From positions 1 to 64,000 of the forward strand of contig JAOWCC010000924.1 in NCBI GenBank assembly GCA_030867875.1: a stretch of DNA of 64,000 nucleotides. Direction: 5' to 3'. The first letter of the stretch is position 1, and each line of letters starts with the position of its first letter. The notes beneath the pieces are model-generated. The model had not been told where the DNA came from, ran no database searches, and worked only from the letters and a program-made list of their open reading frames with translations. Below are positions 22,784 through 35,207 of the stretch, piece by piece. The DNA is from Actinernus sp. WN-2022 (taxonomy: Eukaryota > Cnidaria > Anthozoa > Actiniaria > Actinernidae). A program made the translations under genes and the position numbers.

Positions 22784-23250
22784 ATTACAGTACGGTTACA
22801 GTACGGTTACAGTACGGTTACAGTACGGTTACAGTACGGTTACAGTACGGTTACAGTACGGTTACAGTACGGTTACAGTACGGTTACAGTACGGTTACAG
22901 TACGGTTACAGTACGGTTACAGTACGGTTACAGTACGGTTACAGTACGGTTACAGTACGGTTACAGTACGGTTACAGTACGGTTACAGTACGGTTACAGT
23001 ACGGTTACAGTACGGTTACAGTACGGTTACAGTACGGTTACAGTACGGTTACAGTACGGTTACAGTACGGTTACAGTACGGTTACAGTACGGTTACAGTA
23101 CGGTTACAGTACGGTTACAGTACGGTTACAGTACGGTTACAGTACGGTTACAGTACGGTTACAGTACGGTTACAGTACGGTTACAGTACGGTTACAGTAC
23201 GGTTACAGTACGGTTACAGTACGGTTACAGTACGGTTACAGTACGGTTAC
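22784..23250 (+). repeat. 11-bp satellite GTTACAGTACG, about 42 units
   Basis: A nearly perfect run of the 11-mer GTTACAGTACG (contains GTAC). The matching place in copy 1 (about 18830-18845) has only one or two diverged units, so the array grew after the duplication. It creates a long open frame repeating [11 protein letters not shown] because three units make 33 bases. I treat that frame as non-coding. Confidence 0.9.
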
Positions 23251-23791
23251 CGCAAGGCTACGGACATGTCGTAGTTTGTCCACGATTGCCCTGATTACTC
23301 AGCGTGTAATTTTACTTACTCAGTGTGTGTACTCGCCTGTAGCCATGGTGACTAGTACTATTATGGTCAGTCACTCCACTTTACAATGGAAATAACACAT
23401 CAGCGATATTAGTCGTGGACATCTCTGTAGTTATTCTAATTCACAGTTCAATGTCTTAACTAAGACTGATTTTTTAAATATAATTCAAGGTCCATTGCAT
23501 TGATAATGGTGAACAATTTGCACGCACGAATCCACATCTATCCCAAGCTCCCAACACGTTTAAGAGTTAGTATGACGCGTTCGATTGACCGCCAGGAGTT
23601 TCTGGAATAAGAATAGATGGAATAGTCTCTGGAAATCACTCGAGTTCAGACATATTTTGCACTGTAAGCTATAAACGTGTGCTGGCATATGATATTCAGG
23701 ATATATTTAATCTTTCAGTGGCTGAAAATATCCCGATATAAGCGATGTGTAGTGATCATTCTATGTATTCTTATTCAGGAACATATTCGAC

Positions 23792-25159
23792 TTTCTGTTC
23801 AAATGTGTATTTCTTTATCGGTGTGGGTCTAAAAGCCATTTGAAGCTTTTGTACATGTTTATTATTAGATAGATATTAGATCGTTTATTAATATAACCTC
23901 ACTCACAGCGCAAACTGAATTACAGAGGTTTACAGGGCGAATCTAAAATATAATTACAAGGTACAGTGTACATATCTAAAAACTACAGGAAATTAATTCT
24001 TCTAATATAAATTGCTATATTTAGAATTAATAAGTTCAAAGGAAAAATGCTACTAAATATTATTTTTACATTGAAAATATTTAGAAAATAAGTATGAAAT
24101 GTGATCAATAGACCAGTTCGCGGTTAATTCCGTGCAGCGTGTTTCCAGTTTTCCATACGTTTGTCTGCATCACTAGTAACAACCGAGTCAAAGTCCGCGG
24201 GAAAATTTACAGACAAATGTATGGAAACTGAAAACACGATTGCACGCTTCCCAGCACAGCTACCTGGTATCGTAAGTTTACAGACAGTAAATAATTCAGA
24301 AATTCGCCGATTTTACTGAAATTTAAAAATTAGAGAAAACCTCTGGAACCAGGCTAGCGCCATGTTTGCACCCCTTTCAAAATGTCGGTATTAACCGCGA
24401 ACTGGTCTAATTGCTACCGTTACTATATACACGTGCACCAGATATGATAATAATAATAATAATAATAATAACGTAGCACTTATATAGCGCAATTTTCCAG
24501 AAACTGCCCGAAAGCGCTTTACAATCTTCATAAGATTAAAACTAATTACAACAATATTTTTAAAAAAACATTTGTAACAATAACGAATTCATCTAATAAA
24601 ATATATTCATAAAATGATCAAACACTAACTATAGTGAACTAAATAAAATAAATTAAATTAATAAATAACATTAAGTAATAGTTAATAAAACGCTAATTTA
24701 AAAAAGGTGTGTCTCCAGTTTACATTTCAGCAAACAACTGAACTGACTGACTCACTGTCGATAGTTAAAGGTGTCTCTAAATATAAATCGGTTAGTTTTA
24801 TACAAGGGGATGTACACAGGCTTGATATTCCTCAACGTAACAGAAGGGCGAGTTAAATTAAATGGAATGAACTTCAGTATACAAATTTCCTTGCGGATGA
24901 CTGAGTATTACGCGAAAAAAGGGCCGGCTGAGTACTGATCGCCGGTTTGTTAAGCTACACAGTCCAGAGACATTAAGTAGGTCTGGGTAGGACAGTTCCT
25001 ATCCATAAACGATTCATAGTGCTCTGTTCTGTATTCAACAGTATTGTTAACAGTTTTCCCTCTAAAAACATAAACAAAAAGGTCTTTCATATTTACCAAG
25101 CTTCGTTAACTACCGCGGTCACTAACCACTGAAGAACTATCCAAGAAACTAACTCTTGT
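23792..25159. other. Repeat-rich spacer in duplication copy 2
   Basis: Contains a TIR element at 24110-24408, an AAT microsatellite at 24447-24471, then TTATATAGCGC and AAGCGCTTTACA (24481-24524), a pairing often seen at repeat tails in invertebrates. AT-rich sequence follows. No gene is seen. Confidence 0.45.
24110..24408. mobile_element. Miniature inverted-repeat element, AGACCAGTTCGCGG ends
   Basis: AGACCAGTTCGCGGTTAA opens and TTAACCGCGAACTGGTCT closes it, an 18-bp perfect terminal pair. Internal segments (AAAACACGATTGCACGCTTC) also occur at 5235-5255 in a partial, rearranged relative at about 5020-5320. It encodes no protein. Confidence 0.75.
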
Positions 25160-25199
25160 AGGGAGCTTGGTACCATCATGGAGTCAGGTGATCTGAAGC

Positions 25200-25830
25200 G
25201 GATACAACCGTCTAGATCAGCTTAGTTACTAGCCTGATTTTCAGACGGTACGAGGTCCTCCACTCTCACTTCCTCCCCCTCCCCGTCTGATGGACTTTGA
25301 CAGAACCATGCATGTTCCACCATTGTTTTCATTTCGACCAATCAGGGTAAAACCAATATGGCTGTGATTCTGGCGAGCTGTTGACAAGGCTACATTAAGC
25401 TTGATTAATGGGTAAATTACAATCACTATCGAGTGTAAAGAAAACCACGATCTTGCGGTTCAGCTTCGCAAGCTTGCATGGCATGCACGGAAGGGCGCCA
25501 TCTGAAAAACCGAAGACTTTCCAAATTCTGTAGGCAAATTTACGAATAGATCCTTCCGGGAAACGAAGCATAATAATGCCTTTCTCTGTTCGGAAAATAA
25601 TTCAGAAATGCCGAAAGTTCGCACGCTTTCTCCAAAGCCATATGAAGTCCGTTTGTATCGTCCGCCATGTTGGTTTTACCCTCAGGCTCTACTACACATT
25701 CCACGCATACCTCAGTTCTCTAAAAATGAAACCTTCGATCAGATTGGTCGAAATGAAAACAATGGTGGAACATGGTTTCTGTCAAAGTCCATCAGACTGG
25801 TACCGCCTGAAGTTCAGGCTACTTGGAACA
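25200..25830. mobile_element. Diverged inverted-repeat element
   Basis: GACTTTGACAGAACCATG and CCACCATTGTTTTCATTTCGACC on the left (25292-25342) are inverted at 25740-25792 on the right (GGTCGAAATGAAAACAATGG then CATGGTTTCTGTCAAAGTC). Further pairs flank these. The right half is open in two frames but shows no domain. Confidence 0.5.
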
Positions 25831-26171
25831 AGCCAGAGGAGGACCACTAGTAGCCCAAGTTCCCTTGCGCGTTTATTTGCAGCAATTAAGTAATGATTCG
25901 TGTAAGAAGAACGGCACCGAACGGCATTCAGAAGGAGCAAGGTGTTAATTTTGTATTGTGAAAATTCTTGATCTCATTGGTTGAAACATGAAAATATCCC
26001 TAAAGGTTAGGAAGAAGTCTAATTACCTCCCATTTTTCAAAATATTAAAACTACGATTTGCACTGCGGTTCCAAATGTCGTTTATGAAGCAAATCGTATG
26101 TTCGGAACCTTATCAATCGTGCCTGTTTCGTAGCTATTGTTTTTGGCTGTTCTTATTGGTTGGAATGAAAC

Positions 26172-27490
26172 TAAGACAAGTCTCAAGTCTCAAGTCTCAA
26201 GTTTATTTCACACTATTTACACAGATACACAATTACTAACATTACATTAAAAAGAGAAGAGGAAAAAAGGAAGAATGTGTTGATTATATATTCGTGCGCA
26301 GTGATCAAAGGAGCAAAAGCTTTCGAGTTGATCACTGCCTACGTTTGTTTAGGAGTACATAATATTAGACTAAGCTGAAATAGTTGGTCAGTTGCTTGTT
26401 AAATTTGATTTTCTAAAAGGATAGTTTTATAACGTTTTTTGAATACATTAATAGAGCTAGAACGTTTAATATTCAATTCAATTGTTTCCCAAATTTTTGA
26501 TGATATAAATTTGAATGTATAAATTCCATAATTAGTTCTCGCTTTTGGTCTAACAAAATTTAAATTAGCAGCAAATCTGGTATTGTATGTATGGCGTTTT
26601 GCAGCTGGTGTGAGGACTTCAGAAAAGACCGATGGTATATTCGTTTTCTTATTTATAATTTTGTAACTAAATGTTGCAATTCTTAGTTTGAAGATATTAT
26701 CAAGTTTTAAAATTTCAAGAATATTAAAGTATGGTGTAGCACTTTCTCTGCTGTGTGCAAAAAATATGTTTCTAATGCACTTATTTTGTTTAGTCCGGAG
26801 TTTTATCAGTTTGGATGTATAGGTGTTACCCCAGCTCATGAGACCATAATTTAAATATGGATATACTAGTGTATAATATAGTTGCTTCAACATGTTTAAA
26901 TCAAGATAATACCGGAGTTTATTGATTATTCCAATATTTTTTTGCCATTTTACTATTTATGTCCCGGGGGGGGACCTCTCCATAACAGTAGACGGGGGTG
27001 ATCGTCGGCAAAATCAATTTTAACCGTAAGGGATAGCACATTGGGTGTGGTCAACAGCAAATTTACCCCTAAGAGATAGCACATTGGGGTGTGGTCGAAT
27101 GAAATTTTTAACCCTAAGAGATAGCAATAAAACAAACACATTTTCAGTTTTCCTGAATTTTATTACGGTCCCTTAAGACACCGCCATCGAGCGCATCTCT
27201 TTTCTGGGTGACTGTTGAGAGTGCTGTCATCCAGTCTTCAAGTCCGGCTTTTTTTTTGGATAGGATGATCCATTGTCCTTAACAGGACATTGTCCTAAGG
27301 GATAGCAGACTCTTTTGAACACCCCTAAGGGATAGCAGATGGTAGAATTTTATACCCTAAGGGATAGGACGATCACCCCCGTCTACTGTTATGGAGAGTC
27401 CCCCCCCCCCCCCCGGGATTTATGTGTTTTATTTGTTGCTCCCAGTTAATATGTTCATCTAAGTATATTCCTAAGTATTTTATATAGCTC
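26172..27490 (-). pseudogene. CR1/L2-like LINE, 3' part, with microsatellite tail
   Basis: The minus strand encodes the end of a LINE reverse transcriptase. YLGIYLDEHINW lies at about 27440-27480, then after an inserted element IINKLRYYLDLNMLKQLYYTLVYPYLNYG, and a C-terminal stretch to a stop at 26399. The 3' end carries about three copies of TTGAGAC (26172-26200), the short tandem tail typical of CR1/L2 elements. The element is truncated at its 5' end. One frame slip sits in an A run near 26935. Non-functional. Confidence 0.75.
26963..27417. mobile_element. Poly-G-ended TIR element inserted in the LINE
   Basis: Opens CCC then a G run then CTCTCCATAACAGTAGACGG, and closes with the complement, a C run and GGG. 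The flanks are perfect 8-bp duplications ATTTATGT (26955-26962 and 27418-27425), and removing it restores the LINE locus. The interior has at least six copies of CCTAAG(G/A)GATAGCA. It is the same architecture as 359-961. Confidence 0.8.
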
Positions 27491-29380
27491 AGTTATTTGT
27501 CCTTAGGCCAAATGAAAGGGATACTATAATTATAGAAAACGACATCTGACAATGGAAATGATCAACTTTAATTTCTGATCTTTATTTGATTCCAAAGAGA
27601 AGTAGCTGGCTTTTTACTTTATTAAGCGTTCGAGCTGCGAGGGATGTATCCCTAATTTTTCTCCAGCGACTGATCGACTTTGATTTTCAAATATATATTG
27701 GCAGCCTTTGTGTCGTCGTCCAATGCTTAGCCTTTCGTTTCTCGAGTTCAATATATTTCTGACCGCACTTACTATTAGTGTGAAGTACGGTCTCTCCTAT
27801 ATAACATGTCGATCATCTCACTTTCGAAAGTTTGAATAAAGACTCAGTATCTCTGGTTAAACAAGCGCCACAATAGAGCAGTGAACGCTCTGGCAGGCCA
27901 AAGACGAAAACTTGTAAGCGAGACATGAGGGACAAAATGAAAACATAAAGGCACTCGAGATAAAGACGCCGGTAAGTTCATGTTTTTTTCTTTACGTTTT
28001 GTGAGTCCCCATTGATGAATGAATGATGATTCATACGAGCACATTGAGCCTATATATAGACTTCAAATATTCTGACAAACGTTCGCTACGTGTTGTTGCT
28101 GTTTTCCGTAGAGGCAAAACGATTACATACTACATTAGAAATCATCTACCCAGGAATTTTCAAAAGATAAAAAGAAAAGTTTGATATATTTACTTATGTT
28201 ATGGTCTGATTTCTAGTACTACGGGAATGTTCTGTCATGCATGTGCCGGTAAATCTCTAGTCCGTCGTTGCGTGGAAATTGCCAGTGTAAAATAAAGGCT
28301 CCTACAAAAGATTTTTAGAATCTTTTTTTCTCCGATAACGCAGCGAGGAAGAACCTTCCAGTTCTTGCACTATCGCCGCCGAATGGATTCCTGTATTTCA
28401 CTTGTTGTTGTTCTTTTTTTGTATGGTTTAACGGGACCTCCTAATATATTTTTGGACGTAGGTGATATCAAGTGCTTTTGTGTTTATTACTATAGCCTGG
28501 TCTCAGCCATACCTCCGCCCAGATGTTAAACACGAGATACGATCTAGAATTCTGGAGACAGTCAAACTAACAAAGGCCTTAACAGTTAAAAGAACCATGG
28601 TACATTCAAGGGGGCCGGTAACTGATGTTAGAGTGAAATCTTTCAGTTATACCGCTGGACTTTTGTTTTGTCTTAATGTTCACTGGATCATTCCCCCATG
28701 TTAATAATAATAATAATATTTCGACAGGAAAAACTCCCTCACGTACTGTGATTCTCATGGAGGTCCTGTATAACTAAGAGTAATAATAAAAGGTTAAGAA
28801 CTAGAGCTAAGATGCTAAGAATACTAATGTTCAGACAATAGTGGTATTACTTTAAAAAAACTTTTAAAAACGATCAAATTCCTATCGATATCGTCCTCCT
28901 TTCTGTTCTATTTTAGTGCTGTTATGTATATATATATTGGACCCTAAGTGAAAAGGCAATTGTCGTCAACGTTACTAATTACGTAACTGTCATTTCACTT
29001 TCAGCGCTGTCCTCTATACTAGCCATTCCTCTGTACTCCTACCAATATCGCGTTTTTGTTGTTCTTTTGTTTTAGTTTTTCTGCCTTAAAGTTGAGTCCA
29101 GGAAAACAATATGCAAATTCAATAACTGAATTGCGTATGTTTTCATGACAAAGGGGTAGGACTGAAATTAGTGCCAGCAAAAACAAAAGTGTGATGAGAT
29201 TGCGGAATGTTAGTGCGAGCTTTTGCTTTTGTTTGGAGGCATTCTGATATACGTACGAGTATCGGCCTCGGATTTTGTACTAGGTAACTTTTCGTCAAGT
29301 CTTGCAGCTAAAATTAAAACACGTTTTCAGCATACAATGGACTTGACTTGCTATGATTTTTGTTCCTTCAGGGCGGCCTT
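27491..29380. other. Region upstream of the synaptotagmin gene
   Basis: No coding exon is recognised. The frame at 28462-28704 has protein-like stretches (RPDVKHEIRSRILETVKL) but no domain or partner. A 5' untranslated exon and promoter of the synaptotagmin gene may lie here. I cannot point to them. Confidence 0.35.
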
Positions 29381-29626
29381 ATGTTTGCAATCTTGACCAC
29401 CGCACAAATACCGTTGAACACCACTGGACATCCAACAGACGCAGCTAGATCCACATCAGTATGGGGTGAGACATACAGCTTACACTATGACGAGTAGAGA
29501 AAGCTAGAAAGTGAATTCAAATATCATGAGAAAACTTCTGGTCAGGCATTTAGCAAAGGAATTCTAATCAGTCAAAAAAGGTTGCATGTCTATTTGTATT
29601 AATTTATGTGCAGCACACTCGCGATA

Positions 29627-29773
29627 AAGGCTCGTTTTCACGAGCGACGCAAGCAGAAGAGTCCTTATTTCACAGTGAAAACAGGCAAGACGCAAGCACA
29701 AGCACAAAGATCAAACTTTATCCTTTTCCATGTGCTTGTTATGCTTGCGTTCGCGTCGTGCTCGTGAAAACGG
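29627..29773. mobile_element. Palindromic miniature element in intron 1
   Basis: GCTCGTTTTCACGAGCGACG at the left and CGTCGTGCTCGTGAAAACG at the right are inverted copies, with GCAAGC against GCTTGC inside. About 147 bp. Confidence 0.5.
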
Positions 29774-30011
29774 AAGATAACACAAGCTAATTACGTTTGG
29801 TCAATCAAAATACTCGTTCAAGAACCGCGCGCTGTCGTGCGAAAACAAGACGGCGGAAACTACAGGACCAGTACGGAACAAGTGAATCTCGTGTTTATTT
29901 CACGATTCGCTTTCACTTGACGTGTATCTCTTATTATTGCGCTTGTGTTTGCATCACGATTAGATTTCGTTTTCTTTCTGTAGTGGATGAAACTTTATAT
30001 ATTTAATATAT

Positions 30012-31120
30012 ATAAATTGCAAAATTGCAAAAATTATGACGTAACCGATCCAGTCATATCAAGATATCGGGTGCATTGTGGGAACGATTTCCCGTTCACT
30101 TACTGACCCGCACAGAGACCGATGCGACAAATTAATGGCTACGTACTGTTAATGTACATCTAATGGTTTTGGACGCAGTAACTAAACAAAATCTTTCCGG
30201 CACTAAACAGCTTTTAAATGTCATATATATTTGAGCATCATCCGGCAATAATCTCCGTAGTTATGAGCGCGTAGATGAAATAATTATTGTCGCGGTTCGT
30301 GACTAGCGCGCTGGCTAAGCTGAGAGTACTAGACGAAACTACATGTAAATAAAACAGTGGTTTCTCACTTTATTATCCGAGAAGGTTCAAATGTTATTTT
30401 TGAAGTGAAAGTTTGTTTCCTAAAGTTTTATTAGCTATGAAAACGTCTACACTGCAAACGAAAAAAAATAGCATATTACTTATTAGCGAAAAATTCGAAT
30501 TACTCGAGCAAGCTTGATGTGATAATTACAAAACCTGTCAAACCTTCCAATGAATCATGATTTGCAAATTCACAAATTATTGCTTACTATTTTTCGACAA
30601 ACATTGGCTTAACAAAATGTTTTAGAAATAATTGCTTCCTAATCGTAAGTCTAGAAACTCGCACGTGCCTTGAATTTACATTAGCTCCTTTGTATGTTAT
30701 TGTTTGTTGAACACGGCCCGATATTGTAGGTAAAGGTTGGAAGGTTGGCTTGATAATGAGGCTAATGAAAAACTTTTTAATTTACTTCGTCTAATACTCT
30801 CAGCTTAACGTTCCAAATAGCACGTGCGCGTTTTAACGAGTTTTTTAGCTCCTAGGCGTTATGTGTATAAATAAATGATTGATTGATTGATTGATTGATA
30901 GCCAGCGTGCTAGTCACGAACCGTGACAATAATTATTATTTCATCTATGCGTTCATAACTACGACATTTAATAGCAGTTTAGTACCGGGAAAATTTCGTT
31001 TCGTTACTACATCCATAACCCTCGGTCTCTGTGCGGGTCAGTAACGGGAATTCGTTCCCGCAATGCACCCGATATCTTGATATGTCTGGAAACGTCATAA
31101 TTTTTGCAATTCGCTGTGTA
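30012..31120. mobile_element. Inverted-repeat element with ~300-bp arms in intron 1
   Basis: GCAAAAATTATGACGT and ATCAAGATATCGGGTGCATT near 30020-30075 reappear inverted at 31060-31110 (AATGCACCCGATATCTTGAT, ACGTCATAATTTTTGC). The arms continue through TAATTATTGTCGCGGTTCGTGACTAG to about 30313 and its partner at about 30905. A GATT microsatellite sits at the inner edge (30882-30899). The centre has no recognised gene. Confidence 0.7.
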
Positions 31121-31449
31121 TATTAATCGCTGTGTATATTAATCGAATATTTATGTACCTGGTTTTGCTGTCACAGTGGTTTACTATAGGCAAGGATAAA
31201 ATTATCTTTCTAGAAATACCGTCCGAATGAAATATAAATTCATGGTAGTTAATATTCTCTTCACTGCCTCATGAAATGTAAAACTGACTCACGGTGCTAC
31301 GGGCTTATTTTGAAAGCGAAAATTTTGCCAACTTTAGGGGAACATTACAGAACTGGGTAAAAAAGACATACCAGTTGACAGTCACATCACACCAAGAACA
31401 GAAAAAACTTATTTAAAACAAAGCGTTGTTCTTGTGGTTTCTTAATAGC

Positions 31450-32135
31450 ATGTCACATCACATCACGGTAACACCACATATCACAATACGTCACAGTAAC
31501 ACTACGTATCACAGCATGCACGTCACAGAAACACCACAGGCTCACGTCACGGTAACACTACGTATCACAACATGCACGTCACAGTAACACCACAGGCTCA
31601 CGTCACGGTAACACTACGTATCACAACATGCACGTCACAGTAACACCACAGGCTCACGTCACGGTAACACTACGTATCACAACATGCACGTCACAGTAAC
31701 ACCACAGGCTCACGTCACGGTAACACTACGTATCACAACATGCACGTCACAGTAACACCACAGGCTCACGTCACGGTAACACTACGTATCACAACATGCA
31801 TGTCACAGTAACACTACAAGCACACGTCACGAAAACACCACATATCACGTCACGGTAACACTACACATATCAAAACGTCACGGTAACACCACATACAACA
31901 ACACGTTACAGTAACACAACAGGCAAACGTCACGGTAACACTTCGTATCACAACATGCACGTCACAGTAACACTACAAGCACACGTCACGGAAACACCAC
32001 ATATCACGTCACGGTAACACTACATATCTCAAAACGTCACGGTTACACCACATACAACAACACGTCACGGTAACGCCACAACAGAACACGTCATGTTACG
32101 CCACATATCACACTCACGTCACGGAAACGCCACAT
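31450..32135 (+). repeat. Minisatellite, ~57-bp unit of GTCAC words
   Basis: Central units of about 57 bp alternate CACGTCACAGTAACACCACAGG and CTCACGTCACGGTAACACTACG with TATCACAACATG. Six are nearly identical at 31530-31800, with more diverged ones on both sides. Each unit is itself built from repeated CGTCAC(A/G)GTAACAC. It lies in synaptotagmin intron 1. Confidence 0.9.
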
Positions 32136-32322
32136 ATGACATAATAGAAATTACGGGAGCATCGTAAGAACGCGCGATTTCATTGGCTGCTCAACGTGCT
32201 TGACCTCCTTATAACTGCACGTGAACATTTCTTTCCGTGTAGATTGATTTTTATATTACAAAACAAATAGAAGATGGTCCTCCTATGTCCCATAACACGA
32301 TAATGCGCTTTCGAGGTCTTAA

Positions 32323-32873
32323 AGTGCCTATCACCCTTTTGCAATTTTGATAGCTTATGAACCTCAGAAAAGTTTTGAGTACTTCTGTGAAGGAAGTTTT
32401 GGTTTAAAGTGAATACTTTATGTTCTACGCTTGTTTGAAATAGTGTAAATGTGACCTTTCCTGACCCATGACCGCGTAAGTAAAAGCCTGGGTCGAAACC
32501 TGGGTAGATGTCATCTCATTAATGCATTATTCTCCATGGCGCCTTTTTATCACAACAAAATCGATGCATAGAAAATATACACAGTTTTTGAGTTGTTAGT
32601 AAAGAAAAAAGTCATTTTAGTCAACACGTTGAGTATTTCTTCACATGATTGCAAAGCCGAATTAATTATATGACGTCAAGATGACGTCTACCCAGGTTTC
32701 GACCCAGGCTTTTACTTACGCGGTCATGGGTCAGGAAAGGTCACATTTACACGATTTCAAACAAGCGTAGAAATAAATTATTCACTTTAAACCAAAACTT
32801 TCTTCACAAAAGTACTCAAAACTTTTCGGAGGTTCATAAGGCTATCAAAAATTGCAAAAGGGTGATAGGCACT
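32323..32873. mobile_element. TTAA-flanked inverted-repeat element in intron 1
   Basis: AGTGCCTATCACCCTTTTGC opens and GCAAAAGGGTGATAGGCACT closes it, a perfect 20-bp terminal pair. Arms of about 200 bp follow. TTAA flanks both ends (32319-32322, 32874-32877), the target choice of piggyBac and Kolobok transposons. A second copy lies at 59537-59947. No transposase is present. Confidence 0.8.
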
Positions 32874-33676
32874 TTAACAAGCTGCTAAATGTAGCTCGTA
32901 CATCCGCAGTTTTTCAAGACCTCGAGCGTGCATTATTTTGTCATAGAACATGGAGAAACATCGTTTATTAATTAAATAAGTTACGGTAACCGCTGTTCCA
33001 TTCCAGCGTTTGTCCTGATCGTATTGGGTGGTATCTGTTCTGGTGCAGTGATTGTCCTCGCCGCATACGCACTCTACACGTGGGTATCAAAAACGTTTCG
33101 TGAAATCCTCAGAAACTGCTGGCTATTACGACACCAAGCCTCGAGTCTCATTTACATTGCCAGGCAGCTCAGTTGGGTCGCCCACTTCGCTCCTTTCGGG
33201 GTTTTCAGACTACCCGCAGGTTGATATCAATTTATTGCAGCCCAGTTTATATATCAGGTAAGTTGAATTTGGGTGTAAGAATCAGACAAATGTGAAACCA
33301 TGCCTAGAGCTGTGATGCGCTTTTTATCATTCAATGATTTCTTATAGAAACATAAATATTATATTTATATCGCATTTTATCATATTTCTGATTTTAACCT
33401 ATCAAAATATTTCCCCCGAATTTTTGGTGGAATGCGTCACGACCCGATATTTGGTTTTCCGCGCGCGCCAGACGACAATTAACAGCGCACACGCTCTCCA
33501 GCTGATCAGAGCGCATACAGCTTTTCAATGACCCGACTCTCGCTTCTGGCTCTTTTTCATCGAGATTGCATGGTCCGTTACAAGATCGAATTGAATGCCG
33601 AGATATCGTGTTATAGGAGCGGATGAGTATCGTAAGACCAAAGCCTGAACCAATCACAGGAGCAAGTAAAAACAGA

Positions 33677-33722
33677 ATGAACCAATCACGAACTGAAGTA
33701 ATTCACGATCGGTTTTACTTCC
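33677..33722. repeat. Dispersed repeat AATCACGAACTGAAGTAA
   Basis: AATCACGAACTGAAGTAATTC and CACGATCGGTTTTACTTCC occur here, and in the opposite orientation at 41813-41862 (GTAAAACCAATCGTGAACTT, ACTTCAGTTCGTGATTGG). Confidence 0.5.
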
Positions 33723-34202
33723 ACCAATCACGAGGCGGCTCAATCCCGCGGTTTATGGGAAACTACCCTACTTTGTGGTAGCTGAAATATGAACTGATGT
33801 TTTGTCCTTGGACATTATTTATCTGTTCCTCGAAACGCAAAGTTTTCCTCGAACTTCGCTCTCGGCGCTCAACATCATGCATGCCTGCATGGTGAACGGT
33901 AGAAATGCAAGACCTGACAATACCTTTTGTATTTGTTAAAATATTTTTGGGAACAATTGACCTTGTTCATAAAGACATCAAAGCGAAGGCAGTAGTTGTC
34001 CTCGACTGGTCACAGACAGTCGATGGCGGAAAATAACGTTAACTTCCTTATGACACAAAAGAACACCACAGTGCAGTACGACAACAACTAAGACATTTCT
34101 GACCGACTCCAATTTTGTGATCAATGGGACAACTTGCCCTCGCTCTGATACTATTGTTACCGCGCGGAGGTGAGATATGAATAAGATTCTTAGCAGAGAT
34201 TA

Positions 34203-34450
34203 TTAAACCGCCTCAGCGGGTAAGCTCAGTGCTCCGGTCTGTCGTGCGGGAGGGTCGCGGGTTCAAACCCCGGCCGGACCAACACTCAAAATAACCGAGT
34301 TGAAGGTTCTGGTTCTCGAACTGCAAATGGTTAGACCTTCACGTCTTCTCGGATAAGGCGTAAAATCATAAGTCCCACGTCGGCCTCAAGTTTATCAGTC
34401 TCACCAGACTGTCACGAGTTACTGACGTTAAATAAAGTTGCTTTACTTTT
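34203..34450 (+). repeat. tRNA-derived SINE in intron 2
   Basis: The head carries GGTAAGCTCAGTG (A box like) and GGGTTCAAACCCCGGCCGG (B box). The body continues ACACTCAAAATAACCGAGTTG, with CGTCTTCTCGGATAAGGCG, and ends near an A/T-rich AATAAAGTTGCTTTACTTTTA. The anticodon arm is not tRNA-like, so I do not call a tRNA gene. Confidence 0.65.
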
Positions 34451-34510
34451 ACATTAGCGTTTGCTCCAAGAGCTTACTCTAACATTCACTGTACAATGTT
34501 TTAGTGTTTT

Positions 34511-34735
34511 AGGGTGCGTTCGATTGACCGTATTCCGGAATAAGAATACACAGAATGATCACTACAAATCGCTTATACTGGGATTTTTTAGCCACTTGAA
34601 TACTAAATGTCTCCTTGAATATCATATGTCAGCAAGCATTTGTAGCTTACAGTAAAAAATGTACCTGAACCAGTGATATACAGAGGACTATTCCATCTAT
34701 TCCTATTCCGGAATACGTTCAGTCGAACGCACCCT
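34511..34735. mobile_element. Miniature element AGGGTGCGTTCGATTGACC, complete copy
   Basis: AGGGTGCGTTCGATTGACCG opens, and CGTTCAGTCGAACGCACCCT closes it, with TATTCCGGAATAAGAATA and its partner inside. AGTGTT occurs on both sides, consistent with a target duplication of about 6-8 bp and a hAT-type origin. Relatives are at 19197-19425, 23570-23791 and 34969-35207. Confidence 0.7.
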
Positions 34736-34968
34736 TAGTGTTAGAACAGTGTGGAAAGGACAACACGGCAATAGAGTAATAAACAGTAATAAATATTACT
34801 AGTATAATAGAAAATATAGATATTTAAAAGGTAGCCCACAACCACGCTTTTCACTAACTTTATGGAGCTTTAAAAAATTGCATAATCAGCAAAAACGACT
34901 TTTTCCCTTCAGAAAATCCATGTTGTATGGAATAAACATTTTTGGAAAAAATAAACTGACCAATAAGG

Positions 34969-35207
34969 GCGCAAAAGTCCGATTGATCGTATTCCAGAAC
35001 TGAAAGATAGAAGTAATAGACTAAGTCTGTGGAAATCACTGGAGTCCAGGCACATTTTACACTGTAAGCTACAAATGCTTCCTGACATATGATATTCAGG
35101 CCATACATCAGTTTACAAAGTTGAGTGTGTGTGTATTCCAGGGGCTAACAATATATGCGATCATTTTGTGTATTCTTATTCCGAAATCCGGTCAATCTAA
35201 CCGACCC
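34969..35207. mobile_element. Diverged relative of the 34511-34735 element
   Basis: CCGATTGATCGTATTCCAGAAC opens, and TTATTCCGAAATCCGGTCAA closes it. It shares CACTGTAAGCTACAAATG and CATATGATATTCAGG with the other copies. Confidence 0.5.

Larger units (their letters stand above)
19984..25302. repeat. Tandem segmental duplication, copy 2 (expanded)
   Basis: Blocks A, B and C of 17217-19621 recur in the same order and orientation at 19984-21127, 22435-23791 and about 25160-25302. Copy 2 is more than twice as long. It contains a 514-bp inverted-repeat element, a ~466-bp 11-bp array, another inverted-repeat element at 24110-24408, and a small inversion at 20854-20931. Confidence 0.75.

Noticed and set aside
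22776..23294. 172-codon frame with perfect [11 protein letters not shown] repeats
   Set aside because: Pure consequence of an 11-bp unit being read every 33 bases. No start context, no partner exon, and the paralogous copy lacks it.
31450..32135. CRISPR-like alternating repeats
   Set aside because: The units are repeated throughout with no unique spacers, no cas genes are present, and the surroundings are animal DNA.
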